Below the pieces are notes generated by a model. The model was not told where the DNA came from and did no database searches. It worked only from the letters and a program-made list of their open reading frames with translations. From Aquimarina megaterium XH134 (GTDB taxonomy: Bacteria > Bacteroidota > Bacteroidia > Flavobacteriales > Flavobacteriaceae): a DNA stretch of 64,000 bases. A program made the translations under genes and the position numbers. Each line of letters opens with the position of its first letter. Position 1 is the stretch's first letter. This document shows positions 7,730-16,665 of the stretch, in pieces. The DNA is taken from NCBI RefSeq assembly GCF_000520975.1, contig NZ_JACB01000013.1, positions 1 through 64,000 of the forward strand. Direction: 5' to 3'.

Positions 7730-8620
7730 TTAGATTGTACGATCGGGATAATTTCTAATACTATCGGGAGTAGTACCAAATTCTTTTTTAAATGCTTTTG
7801 AAAAATGTTGAGGAGAACTATAACCAGTTTTGTAAGCAATCTCTTTTGCAGATAAATCTGTTCCTAATAATAGTCTTTTGGCTAGATTCATTCGATTATT
7901 GTGAATGTATCCAAATACAGTAGTACCAAATAGTTCTTTAAACCCTTTCTTAAGTTTGTATTCGTTGAGACCAATTAGTTTTGATAATTGACTAATTGTT
8001 GGCGGGTTATCTATTTGCAGGGTTAAAATTTCTTTTGCCTCAAATAGTTTTTGTTTATCAGAATTAGATTTAATGAATTTGTTCGTGGTATTTAATTCAT
8101 AGAGTTCTGCCTGTAATACGAGAAGTTCTATACTTTTAGATAACAGGAATAAGTCTTTGAGTTCATTGGTATATTGTGCATATAGAATCTCATTAATGAC
8201 CTGCTGTATTTTAAAATTATTAGGCCTCCATTCATTAGATAAAATAGCATTTTCATTAAGGATTACTTTATCGGCAAGTTTTTTTAGTGACTCATTACCA
8301 TTTTGAGCAATATGAATAAAGAAATCTGTATTGAAATTAACTCCAAAAGTCTCAATTCTTTTACTTTTGTTAGATACTTCGATTTCTATTCCTTTAGAAT
8401 ACATGATATTATTGTGTGATCCTACTAAATCGAAAGAAGAGTTTAGCTGTTTGTACTTAAAATTATAATTTCCACTTAATCCAAAATGTAGTCTTACCGA
8501 TTCAGAATCGTTTTTAGAGATATAAGATCCAAATGTTTTATAATCAATAATATTGTGAGAAATTGAAATCTTATCCAATTCCCATTTTTTTGAGGTTACA
8601 ATTTCGTTTTCGGATGTCAC
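7730..8620 (-). CDS. AraC family transcriptional regulator
   Basis: 296 residues. The C-terminal 100 residues carry both AraC helix-turn-helix units: SQLSKLIGLNEYKLKKGFKE and AKEIAYKTGYSSPQHFSKAF, followed by the typical KKEFGTTPDSIRN. The N-terminal 190 residues are a ligand-binding or dimerisation region without a recognised domain. It resembles PchR-type regulators of Bacteroidota. The START-like lipoprotein is directly downstream and is the likeliest target. Confidence 0.9.
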   Translation of the reverse strand: MTSENEIVTSKKWELDKISISHNIIDYKTFGSYISKNDSESVRLHFGLSGNYNFKYKQLNSSFDLVGSHNNIMYSKGIEIEVSNKSKRIETFGVNFNTDFFIHIAQNGNESLKKLADKVILNENAILSNEWRPNNFKIQQVINEILYAQYTNELKDLFLLSKSIELLVLQAELYELNTTNKFIKSNSDKQKLFEAKEILTLQIDNPPTISQLSKLIGLNEYKLKKGFKELFGTTVFGYIHNNRMNLAKRLLLGTDLSAKEIAYKTGYSSPQHFSKAFKKEFGTTPDSIRNYPDRTI

Positions 8621-8715
8621 TCTAATTTTCTTTTATCAAAAAAAACAATTTACGATAATGTATTAATATACCTGTTAGTACATCTATCACATCATAATTG
8701 GTTGTTACTTTTATT

Positions 8716-9492
8716 TTATAGCATCTTTCCTAAAATCTCTTTCATCATTTTGGCAGCCAGAAATGCTGTCATATTCTGAAAATCTCTGTTAGGATTGTAT
8801 TCTACGATATCGGCTCCAACAATTTCGCCTTTTATATTGTGAATTAAATCAATTACTTGCCTAGACGATAGACCTCCTGGTTCGTGATGCGAAACTCCGG
8901 GTGCATAGGCCGGGTCAAAACCATCCATATCCAGTGAGATATATACAGGATTATCAAATTGAGATATTTTGGTTAAGTCCAGGTTTTTCATTTGATGAAT
9001 TTCGACATTAAATTTTTCTGCTTGCTCTGCTTGATGTGTGTTTAGTGTTCTAATCCCTACCTGAACTAACCTGGCAGCGAATCCGTTTTCCATAATTCTT
9101 GCAAAAGGACAAGCATGAGAATATTTATCACCTTCAAAGTTATCGTACAAATCAGAATGCGCATCGATATGTAAAATATCTAATTTTGGATATTTTTTAT
9201 GATGTGCCTTAATGATAGGAAAAGTAATAGAGTGATCTCCTCCTAGGGTAAAAACTTTTGTTTCAGGTGCTAAATGATTCGAAGTTATGGTTTCGATATC
9301 GAAATAGTCTGAAATATCAAAATCTCCTTTATCGATTATTCGGGAATCTTCGATTGTGATTCCGTTTTCGGTAAATAAATTAAGCGAACCGCAGTGTAAT
9401 GCTTCTCTAATTAGTGGGGGAGCAAGACCGGGACCTTGCTGAAAAGAAGATTTTTTATCAAATTGTATTCCTTGTATGACAATTTTACTCAT
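8716..9492 (-). CDS. Agmatinase/arginase family ureohydrolase
   Basis: 258 residues, slightly shorter than typical agmatinases (about 290-310). The three metal-binding motifs are present: GGDHS (84-88), DAHSD (110-114) and SLDMDGFDPAYAPG (from 186; Asp188, Asp190 and Asp193), so a dinuclear Mn centre is expected. The reaction class is removal of urea (or a related amidine product) from a guanidino substrate such as agmatine, arginine, guanidinobutyrate or formiminoglutamate. It lies 13 bp after the PanE-like gene in one transcript. The partner does not reveal the substrate, and no urease genes are in the window. Confidence 0.88.
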   Translation of the reverse strand: MSKIVIQGIQFDKKSSFQQGPGLAPPLIREALHCGSLNLFTENGITIEDSRIIDKGDFDISDYFDIETITSNHLAPETKVFTLGGDHSITFPIIKAHHKKYPKLDILHIDAHSDLYDNFEGDKYSHACPFARIMENGFAARLVQVGIRTLNTHQAEQAEKFNVEIHQMKNLDLTKISQFDNPVYISLDMDGFDPAYAPGVSHHEPGGLSSRQVIDLIHNIKGEIVGADIVEYNPNRDFQNMTAFLAAKMMKEILGKML

Positions 9493-9505
9493 TTGTTTTT
9501 TGGTA

Positions 9506-10378
9506 TTAATTCTGATTTATTTGCCTGAGTAATTTACAAATAGTATCGTTAATTGGTGTTGCAATTCTATTTTGTAAAGCTATCTTTTCGATCGCCCCGT
9601 TTTTTGCGTTAACTTCTATGATGTTACCGATTAACCGATCTGATAACATCGAACTTCCTTTTGTTTTTGAGTAGGTCGCTATTTTATGTAATATTTCAGG
9701 TTCGAAACTACTTTCGATTATAGCTCCGTCTGATTTTGCAACTTCAATTCCTTCTCTCAATAAATTTTTAAAGAGATCAACTACTTCCTGGTTTTCGAAA
9801 ACAGAACATGTTCTTCCGGTTAAGCATAATATGGACCCCAATGTAGAACTTTCTATTAGTTTTTTCCAATTTTCAGTTTTGTAATCAAGTACTTCTATTA
9901 TTTGCACATCATTTTTGGTAAAAAGCGCTCTAAATCGTTTAGCTAACTCGCTTTTTTGGACTTTAAGTGTTGGTTTTGAGAATTGTAAGTAATAATTATC
10001 CTCAATAGGTTGAGTAGGGCAATCAATCATACATTCCAAAATATTTTCATCTCTGGTAAAAGGTGTAATAGATGCTTTTAATTCTATACCGTTTCTTATA
10101 ACAACAACTTTGGTATGTACTCCAATTAATTGAGCGAGCTGCTCTTTAGCTGCTTCAAAATGATATTCTTTTAAACATATTATTAGCCAATCGAGTTCTT
10201 CTGATCTTTCTTTTTTAGAGTCGATAGGTATTTCTATTTTTTCATCTTGATATAGTATTTTGATTTTTGATTTTGGGGTTCTAGTATAATAGAATATGTC
10301 GTTTTCAGGATGTGCTACTAATATCCGTGATATTACAGAACCTATTGCCCCCAAACCTAATACTCCAATTCTTTTCAT
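9506..10378 (-). CDS. Ketopantoate reductase (PanE/ApbA) family protein
   Basis: 290 residues. The N-terminal Rossmann loop GLGAIGS (8-14) and the two-domain layout fit 2-dehydropantoate 2-reductases. The catalytic region reads NWKKLIESSTLGSI, so the conserved Lys is kept but the usual Asn of the KLxxNxxxN pattern is replaced by Ser. The C-terminal SSMLSDRLIGNIIEVN corresponds to the substrate-binding SSMxxD...E motif. It may be a 2-ketoacid reductase with changed specificity rather than the pantothenate enzyme. It is co-transcribed with the ureohydrolase. Confidence 0.82.
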   Translation of the reverse strand: MKRIGVLGLGAIGSVISRILVAHPENDIFYYTRTPKSKIKILYQDEKIEIPIDSKKERSEELDWLIICLKEYHFEAAKEQLAQLIGVHTKVVVIRNGIELKASITPFTRDENILECMIDCPTQPIEDNYYLQFSKPTLKVQKSELAKRFRALFTKNDVQIIEVLDYKTENWKKLIESSTLGSILCLTGRTCSVFENQEVVDLFKNLLREGIEVAKSDGAIIESSFEPEILHKIATYSKTKGSSMLSDRLIGNIIEVNAKNGAIEKIALQNRIATPINDTICKLLRQINQN

Positions 10379-10441
10379 TTATTCTTTTTGCGAGATGTTA
10401 TGTTAACATGAAAGAAACTCATGTGCTTATATAATATGGTT

Positions 10442-11254
10442 TTAATATTCATGAAATTCTTTTATCGTAAAATCATTTATATTTTGTTTAGACCTAAGTA
10501 GTGCATTTAGGTAGTATCTATGAAAATAACCATTTAAAACTACAATTCTTTGATCTCTATATTCTTCTGTGAAATGAAGAATGTTTTTAGACATTGTTTT
10601 ATTTCTAAGCTGCCAAAAATCAGATGCTCGTTTATAACCTTCGAGATAGCTAATGCTGTCTCCATCTGCTTTTTTATGATATGTAGTTTTAAAAGCAGGG
10701 ATATTAGCCATTATTTTTCCCAATTTTTTATATTGAAAATCCTGTCTGATACTAGATACACTATCGGTCTTTAGGTTGTTAAATGCTTTTGGACCCAAAT
10801 AGGCAAAAGAATTTAGGGTATCATTTATGACTAAAAATTCTTTGTAAACTTGTTCTTCTTGCGGATTAAGGACTCCATTTTTATATAGACTATCGAGCAT
10901 TTTAAAAGCTTTACTATCTGTTGGTCTGGAGCCTATTTTGATTCGGTATTCATTTCGCCCTGTAAAATCATATGGTCTTACTTTTACATCAAAAGTGTTC
11001 ATGTATTTTATCGTAGCGATATTCTCATTGCTATCCCAGGTCTTTTTGAATTTAAAATCTGTTGTAAAAAAAGAAGAATCACATTCATATAGGATGAGAT
11101 CTGGTTTTATTTTGACCAGAATATTATATAGACTATCCGAATTAAAATTTTCTATGGGTTGATGAACGGTTCCCAAAAGAATTAATTCTGTGTTTTTCTT
11201 ACTACAAGACAGTATTATGAAACAGCTAAGAATTATAATGATATTCTTATTCAT
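10442..11254 (-). CDS. Lipoprotein resembling TraB/DUF5694-type proteins
   Basis: 270 residues from the ATG at 11254. An upstream in-frame ATG at 11302 would add 16 residues before an otherwise perfect lipoprotein signal (MNKNIIIILSCFIILSC), so the inner start is chosen. After the lipobox comes ELILLGTVHQP and DLILYECDSS, which resembles the GTxH ... E motif at the start of TraB/GumN/DUF5694-like proteins, with a late RDQRIVVLNGYFHRYYL segment. A hydrolase role is suggested for relatives, but none is shown here. Confidence 0.7.
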   Translation of the reverse strand: MNKNIIIILSCFIILSCSKKNTELILLGTVHQPIENFNSDSLYNILVKIKPDLILYECDSSFFTTDFKFKKTWDSNENIATIKYMNTFDVKVRPYDFTGRNEYRIKIGSRPTDSKAFKMLDSLYKNGVLNPQEEQVYKEFLVINDTLNSFAYLGPKAFNNLKTDSVSSIRQDFQYKKLGKIMANIPAFKTTYHKKADGDSISYLEGYKRASDFWQLRNKTMSKNILHFTEEYRDQRIVVLNGYFHRYYLNALLRSKQNINDFTIKEFHEY

Positions 11255-11449
11255 GTGAATTTTGGTTTTTGATAAGGACCAACAATTAAATATAGACACC
11301 AATGTAATTATAATTTTTAAGTATTTTGCTTGTGATTATAAGGTTTAGAAATATAAAACATCATAAATGATAACTTGGTGGTATGAGTTTTTTAAATACT
11401 AATGTTCTTGCTTTAAGATTTAGAGAAAAAATACACGAAGCAATTATTA

Positions 11450-12121
11450 TTAATGGTAAGGGTTTATATATTTTTTGGTTAAGTAGTATCCTATTATAGT
11501 AATGACTTCATTAATAATAAATAGTAATCCAATTCCGATGATGGGCTGCGCTAAAAACTTTTTTTCAACCATTAAAAACTCAAGAATTCCAAAAATTGGC
11601 CCCCACAATATATAAGGGAAAAGAACCAGGTAAAAAAGGAACCATATTAACTTATGTTTATTTTCTATTGATCGATACACTTTTATAAGAGGAGGTAGGC
11701 AAATTAACCAAATAATGATAATTACTGACCAATATATAAACGAAGAGTCTCCGAAAAGCTTAGCTGTAGCATAAAATTCATCATTCATCTTAAAAAAGGG
11801 AGAGATCATTCTTTGAAGTGGTAATTGAGCAAAGATGATAGCAAAACCTAAATGTTTTTTATAATCTGATGATTTGTTCCTTAGAAAATGTGCTCCCAGG
11901 TACATCATGATAAAACTAAAAATTGGACCAATGTATGTTGCTATTAATGACTTTGAATCTTGCTCACATGCCGTCTCAAAATAATTGAATGTCTTTACTC
12001 CCCAATCTCCACAAATAAAATATCCAGAAAAATGATGCACTAGTTCATGTAATGATGCATATAACATTATGATACTATAAAAGGCTAGGCAATACTTCCA
12101 GGTTATTTTTATTTTGATCAT
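11450..12121 (-). CDS. Membrane protein with HExxH motif (M50-like)
   Basis: 223 residues with about five to six hydrophobic segments. The first membrane helix holds HELVHH (25-30), an intramembrane HExxH typical of site-2-protease-like zinc peptidases. A second conserved-looking stretch ATYIGPIFSFIMMYLGAH lies near residue 65. The usual NPDG or LDG motif of M50 proteins is not evident, so it may belong to a separate family of membrane metalloproteases or be a non-peptidase. No substrate candidate (such as an anti-sigma factor) adjoins it. Confidence 0.65.
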   Translation of the reverse strand: MIKIKITWKYCLAFYSIIMLYASLHELVHHFSGYFICGDWGVKTFNYFETACEQDSKSLIATYIGPIFSFIMMYLGAHFLRNKSSDYKKHLGFAIIFAQLPLQRMISPFFKMNDEFYATAKLFGDSSFIYWSVIIIIWLICLPPLIKVYRSIENKHKLIWFLFYLVLFPYILWGPIFGILEFLMVEKKFLAQPIIGIGLLFIINEVITIIGYYLTKKYINPYH

Positions 12122-12151
12122 GAATAAAAAATGTATGAGATGTAAAGAAAA

Positions 12152-14311
12152 CTAATCATTACTTTTCTTTTGCTTACCAGTAATTAAAAACTCTAATAAA
12201 GCAGTATTAAGACTATCTCCTGTATTGCTATTGGTAAATACAACATATCCCATATTAAGATCACTATACAGTACAGCTTCACATCTAAAATCACCATTAT
12301 TACCTCCATGCCCGAAACTAGGCCCAAATGGTGTTTTTTGCATATGGATACTTAATCCAAAATAGTTTTCCCATCCTTCTGGACTAGGATCTTCTTTATC
12401 TTTAGGAATTCTGGTTTGTATTTTGAACATTTCTTTATAGGTTTCTGGTTTTAGTCCTTTTTTGTTCTGTAATCCTAATAAGAAATTGGTAAATGTTTTA
12501 GCCTCTGTATGCATACTCCAGGCCATACCTGGATTTTCTGGTAATGAAGCCTGTGATGGCAGGTTATCAAAATGACCATTAGATACTACTTTGGCCAGGT
12601 ATTCGTTTTTAGAAAAATAGGTGTTTTCTAAACCTAATGGTGTAAGCACTTCTTCTTTTAGTATAGTATTGATATCCTTACCTGTTACTTTGGTAACGAC
12701 TCTTTTTAAGTATTCAAAACCTTCACCAGAATATCGATATTTGGTCCCTGGTGTAAATTTAATATCAATCTTTCCATCTTCGTTCATCCAAGCCCAGTTT
12801 GGAAATCCTGTTTTGTGAGACATTACATGTCGAGCTGTTATAAGTTTATAGCGATCATCATGTGCAATGGCTTTAAATGGCAAATATTCATATAATGGTT
12901 TATCAAGATCAATAATACCGCGTTCTACCAATCGCATTACAGCAAAACCAAAAACAGGTTTGGTAATCGAAGCAGCTTCAAATAAGGTGTTGTGATCTAC
13001 TTTCTTTTTTGTGAGTGTGTTCTTTACTCCATAGGTTTGATGATAGACGACTTTACCATTTTTAATCAAAGCAAGAGATACTCCGGGGATTTGATAATGT
13101 TCCTGATATGTTTTGATAAAGGTATCCACTATAGAAGCTTTTTTGATATCAAAATCGTGTAAAATTCCTTTGTCTGGAATTATATCTGGATCAGGAATGG
13201 TAGATAATTCAAATATTGGGGCAGTGATGGTTTTATTTGATACTGCTGTGATTTTGATATTGGTATCTTTTGTATTTATTCTAAAAAGCTTTTCGTCTCT
13301 AAATTCACTTTCATCTTGATAAAATAAACCTGATGCGGGTGAAATGATATACTCACCAGAAGGAAGATCTAAGGAGTAATTCCCTGTTGAATCTACTACA
13401 GTTTGTATCCAAAGGGCGGGATTATGAGTAGATGTAAATCGAATTCGGTTAGGATAGCCTTTCATAGCACTATTTTTCCATTTTAATTTTCCGCTGATTG
13501 TACCTGTTTTTTCTTTTTCTTTCATCAATATTACATCACCAAGTCTTCCTGGGGCACTACTTTTACCGCCACTATTTCCCCAGGCAATAAAAGAATTAGA
13601 GTTTTGATCATCGTCGGCATCTTTATCTATGAACACATGATCGATTCCAATAGATTTTCCTACAATCAAGGTACTATTCAGTTTTACTTTACATTCATAA
13701 ATAGTAGTGTTTTTATTGCGTTTGGATTTAATCTCTATAGCATCCCAATTTGTGTTTTTCTTTGTGGGATCCCAGCTTATAGATTGATTATTGGTGTCTT
13801 TATAATTTTCACCATATTGATATAAATCTACACCAGAACCATCGGGAGAGTGTTGCTGGTCGATATAAAAATTGAAGGTATCTTGTGTATTCCACCCTGA
13901 TGCGTCGGTAGTATCTACAATATGAGAATCGTCTGTTATTACAACAACAATATAAAGTGCTTTTTCAGAGAGATTATACCCCACCTGAAAATAAGCATCA
14001 AAATCATTTTTGTCTTTAGGTCCACCACCATATGGCAGTTTATTGATAGGATAACGAGTAAAATCTTTTGGCCAATCTTGGGTATTTCCATCAATAGTTA
14101 TGGAAGATACAGGATATGCATGGGCGATAGCACCATTAGAGATTTCTATTAAACTTTCTGATTTTGTTTTTGTATCATTCAAATTACTGTATGCAGTATT
14201 GAAAAACACAAAAAAGAGTAGTGTTATATGCACTACTCTTTTTGAAATATTACGATGTTCGTTGGATTGATGATGAATGGTATCTGTAAGAGAATTAAAG
14301 CGCAAACCCAT
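12152..14311 (-). CDS. Exported serine hydrolase: CBM9-like domain fused to class C beta-lactamase fold
   Basis: About 719 residues from the ATG at 14311 (an earlier ATG at 14365 gives 737; numbering below uses 737). A late hydrophobic signal (about 48-60) is followed by a CBM9-like sugar-binding domain (about 65-215, starting ITIDGNTQDWPKD) and a small carboxypeptidase-regulatory-like beta sandwich (about 285-375). The C-terminal half is a class C beta-lactamase/esterase domain: SITK (466-469, nucleophile Ser466), YSG (545-547) and HGG (686-688). The family includes esterases, D-peptidases and beta-lactamases. The linked carbohydrate module suggests a deacetylase or esterase acting on a glycan-bound substrate. 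A terminator-like hairpin lies in the signal-peptide codons. Confidence 0.85.
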   Translation of the reverse strand: MGLRFNSLTDTIHHQSNEHRNISKRVVHITLLFFVFFNTAYSNLNDTKTKSESLIEISNGAIAHAYPVSSITIDGNTQDWPKDFTRYPINKLPYGGGPKDKNDFDAYFQVGYNLSEKALYIVVVITDDSHIVDTTDASGWNTQDTFNFYIDQQHSPDGSGVDLYQYGENYKDTNNQSISWDPTKKNTNWDAIEIKSKRNKNTTIYECKVKLNSTLIVGKSIGIDHVFIDKDADDDQNSNSFIAWGNSGGKSSAPGRLGDVILMKEKEKTGTISGKLKWKNSAMKGYPNRIRFTSTHNPALWIQTVVDSTGNYSLDLPSGEYIISPASGLFYQDESEFRDEKLFRINTKDTNIKITAVSNKTITAPIFELSTIPDPDIIPDKGILHDFDIKKASIVDTFIKTYQEHYQIPGVSLALIKNGKVVYHQTYGVKNTLTKKKVDHNTLFEAASITKPVFGFAVMRLVERGIIDLDKPLYEYLPFKAIAHDDRYKLITARHVMSHKTGFPNWAWMNEDGKIDIKFTPGTKYRYSGEGFEYLKRVVTKVTGKDINTILKEEVLTPLGLENTYFSKNEYLAKVVSNGHFDNLPSQASLPENPGMAWSMHTEAKTFTNFLLGLQNKKGLKPETYKEMFKIQTRIPKDKEDPSPEGWENYFGLSIHMQKTPFGPSFGHGGNNGDFRCEAVLYSDLNMGYVVFTNSNTGDSLNTALLEFLITGKQKKSND
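14211..14243. repeat. Perfect terminator-like hairpin inside the serine hydrolase signal-peptide codons
   Basis: AAAAAGAGTAGTG (14211-14223) and its exact complement (14231-14243) flank a 7-nt loop. On the minus (coding) strand the 13-bp stem is followed by a run of T residues, so it looks like an intrinsic terminator, yet it lies about 70-100 bases inside the reading frame. Confidence 0.7.
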
Positions 14312-14485
14312 AATGATTGATTTAAAATGTGAATAAATAGCTATATTCCTTAAAAAAGATGACATTAAAGAACATCATCTTTTCTAAAGATACTATTGTT
14401 TAAAGATTGTTACAGTTTTGCAGTTATAAATTGAAATAAAAGTTAAACAAGGAGGTTTTAAACTGTGCTGTTATATAGATTGGTA

Positions 14486-15547
14486 TTAATCACTTAGTTT
14501 ATGAAATATTGTTTTTGGATGTTGTGAAGACGTATACCCTGTAACTTTTTTATTTTTATCTTTTATAAATGTGATCTTATGGTTTGCCAGGTTTATAAAA
14601 GTATTATTTTGCACATGAAAAATTGGATAGTTTCTATCGTCTATTATAGCATATAAGGCTTTTTCTCTAGAGTTAATTTTTAATTTCACCTTGGCTCCGT
14701 CCAGATACTCATAGGTTCCGGTATATGCTTCGAGAATTGTTATGTCATTATAATTTTTATAAGGATCATCTTCTGATAAAATTACCCCTTCTCCTGGTAT
14801 CCATTTATCATATTCCATATGGTATGCTATTCTTCGCGCTTCATTAAACCCTTGGAGTTTTGCTACCAAATGTAAAGCACCATCAATACCGGCAGAAATA
14901 CCAGCTGTGGTGATTACTTGTCCATTATCAACAAATCGGGCGTCTTTTATCACTGTTATATTTGGATAATTAGTTTCTAAGCCATTCAATGCGTTATGAA
15001 AAGTGGTTGCTGATTTACCATCAAGAATTCCGGCTTTTGCTAGTGCAAATACTCCTGTACATACAGAGAAATGGTATTTGATATTTTGTTGGGCTTTTAT
15101 CCATTCAATTACTTGTGGATCATTAAAAGCACTCGAAGAATTTCCTCCAAAAAAAGCAAGTATATCTGCATTAGGACTATTAGCTATACTATAATCAGGA
15201 AGTACTTTTAGGATACCCTGGGAAATAATAGGTTCTTTGGTTTTAGAAACCGTAAAAACTTCAAAATTTGCATAGGCAAATACTTCCATAGGACCAGCAA
15301 AATCTAATACTTCTATACCAGGTTGTAAATAGAAAGCAATTTTCATTTTTTTGCTGGCGAGTTTTTGAAGTTCTTTTTTTGTCGTAAGTTTCATATTACA
15401 ATGGTGACAGATTCCAGGTTTATTAAATTTTAAAGTATCGCAGCTGCTATTGCAAGGAGGACATACATAAATTTCATTAGAATTTACTGAAGATTGCGAT
15501 ATAGCTGATATATTGATCAACAACAATAATAATAGTAACTTTTGCAT
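14486..15547 (-). CDS. Secreted DJ-1/PfpI family protein with Cys-rich metal-binding-like domain
   Basis: 353 residues. A signal peptide (1-17) precedes a short Cys-rich module (about 27-55: CPPC, SSC, CHHC then MKLTTK) like the heavy-metal-binding domain of copper-handling proteins. Residues about 68-270 are a DJ-1/PfpI glutamine-amidotransferase-like domain of the AraC-associated type: FYLQPGIEVLDFAGPMEVF, AFFGG, and the nucleophile elbow SVCTGVFALAKAG, where Cys is the predicted nucleophile. A C-terminal beta-rich tail (about 280-353) remains. Isonitrile hydratase and amidase-like activities are known in the family. It lies 89 bp after the stop of a GlxA-like regulator on the same strand. 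Confidence 0.85.
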   Translation of the reverse strand: MQKLLLLLLLINISAISQSSVNSNEIYVCPPCNSSCDTLKFNKPGICHHCNMKLTTKKELQKLASKKMKIAFYLQPGIEVLDFAGPMEVFAYANFEVFTVSKTKEPIISQGILKVLPDYSIANSPNADILAFFGGNSSSAFNDPQVIEWIKAQQNIKYHFSVCTGVFALAKAGILDGKSATTFHNALNGLETNYPNITVIKDARFVDNGQVITTAGISAGIDGALHLVAKLQGFNEARRIAYHMEYDKWIPGEGVILSEDDPYKNYNDITILEAYTGTYEYLDGAKVKLKINSREKALYAIIDDRNYPIFHVQNNTFINLANHKITFIKDKNKKVTGYTSSQHPKTIFHKLSD

Positions 15548-15636
15548 TCTTTTTTGAGTAATGATTAATTCTTCAAAATTAAATGTCTTTTATGTATCTT
15601 AAAAGGACAGGTGTACGCAGTATTAGGACAGATAAA

Positions 15637-16596
15637 TTATATATAAGTGAAGTTAACAGGTAAAATTTCTTTATGCTTTTTAAGTAAAGCTCGTAATTGG
15701 TTCGTACTTTTTAATCCACATTGATTGGCAACATAACTAACCTTATTACCATCGGCCAAAAGATGTATGGCTTTATCTATCCTAAGTTTTTCGAGATAAG
15801 CACCAGCGGTGATTCCGGTCGTTTTTTTAAAGAGCCGTGTAAGATTACGACTACTCATATGCACATACTCGGCCATATCTTCAAGAGTGAATGAAGTGTG
15901 GAGATGTTTTGTCATATAATCTTGGGCATCATGAATTCGAGTATCCAGATGATTTCGATATTGTAAGAAAACACTTAATTGTGGATCGGATTCGCTACGG
16001 CGAAAATATATAACTACTTCTTTGGCTATATCTGTAGCAAATTTGGGACCATATTGTTGCTCAAGAATAAATAAGGAAAGGTCAATACCAGAACTAACTC
16101 CTGCACTAGAGTACAGACGATCATCTACAACGAATAATCTATTATTTACTAGATCGACTTCACCAAATTTATTTGCAAATTCGTTAAAGTATTTCCAGTG
16201 TGTTGTGCATTTATGCCCATCTAATAATCCTGATTCAGCAAGTAAAAAACTTCCGGTACATACAGAACAGATATTAACTCCATTAGAATGTTGAATATTT
16301 AACCAATCCAAAAATGCTTTACTTTTTTGTATAAATTCAGAATCAGAAAGTAATTGAAATTCTATCCCTGGGATAAAAATAAAATCATCCTCTGTTAATT
16401 CGAATTTCTCAAAATTAGAAAGCTTTGCAAAATACAATCCAGCACTGCTCTGTATTTCTTGTTCATTGCTTATGGTAACAAAATAAAGATTGATATCGGC
16501 TCCATATTCTTTTGCTTCATAAAAGATATGTGCTGGACCATTAATGTCTAATAAATGAACTTTGGGTGGTATGACAAAAATGATATCTTTGATAAT
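15637..16596 (-). CDS. GlxA family transcriptional regulator (DJ-1/PfpI domain plus AraC HTH)
   Basis: About 320 residues if read from the ATT codon at 16596. The first ATG/GTG/TTG in frame is a TTG at 16437, which would remove 53 residues. The upstream codons clearly encode the first strand and motif of the domain (IIFVIPPKVHLLDINGPAHI), so homology demands the longer form; no ATG exists between the stop at 16603 and that motif. The DJ-1 part has SVCTGSFLLAESGLLDG and TTHW; the C-terminal 100 residues hold AraC HTH units (LEDMAEYVHMSSRNLTRLF and VSYVANQCGLKSTNQLRAL). It probably controls the neighbouring secreted DJ-1 gene. Confidence 0.8.
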   Translation of the reverse strand: MIKDIIFVIPPKVHLLDINGPAHIFYEAKEYGADINLYFVTISNEQEIQSSAGLYFAKLSNFEKFELTEDDFIFIPGIEFQLLSDSEFIQKSKAFLDWLNIQHSNGVNICSVCTGSFLLAESGLLDGHKCTTHWKYFNEFANKFGEVDLVNNRLFVVDDRLYSSAGVSSGIDLSLFILEQQYGPKFATDIAKEVVIYFRRSESDPQLSVFLQYRNHLDTRIHDAQDYMTKHLHTSFTLEDMAEYVHMSSRNLTRLFKKTTGITAGAYLEKLRIDKAIHLLADGNKVSYVANQCGLKSTNQLRALLKKHKEILPVNFTYI

Positions 16597-16665
16597 CTTA
16601 TTTTAAGCTAAAATACTAATAAATAGTATTATTTAGAGACTATTAAATGGGCAAAGAGAAGGTTT

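Noticed and set aside
16438..16603. Stretch upstream of the GlxA gene as non-coding DNA
   Set aside because: It is in frame and encodes a clear DJ-1 N-terminus, so it was added to the gene instead.
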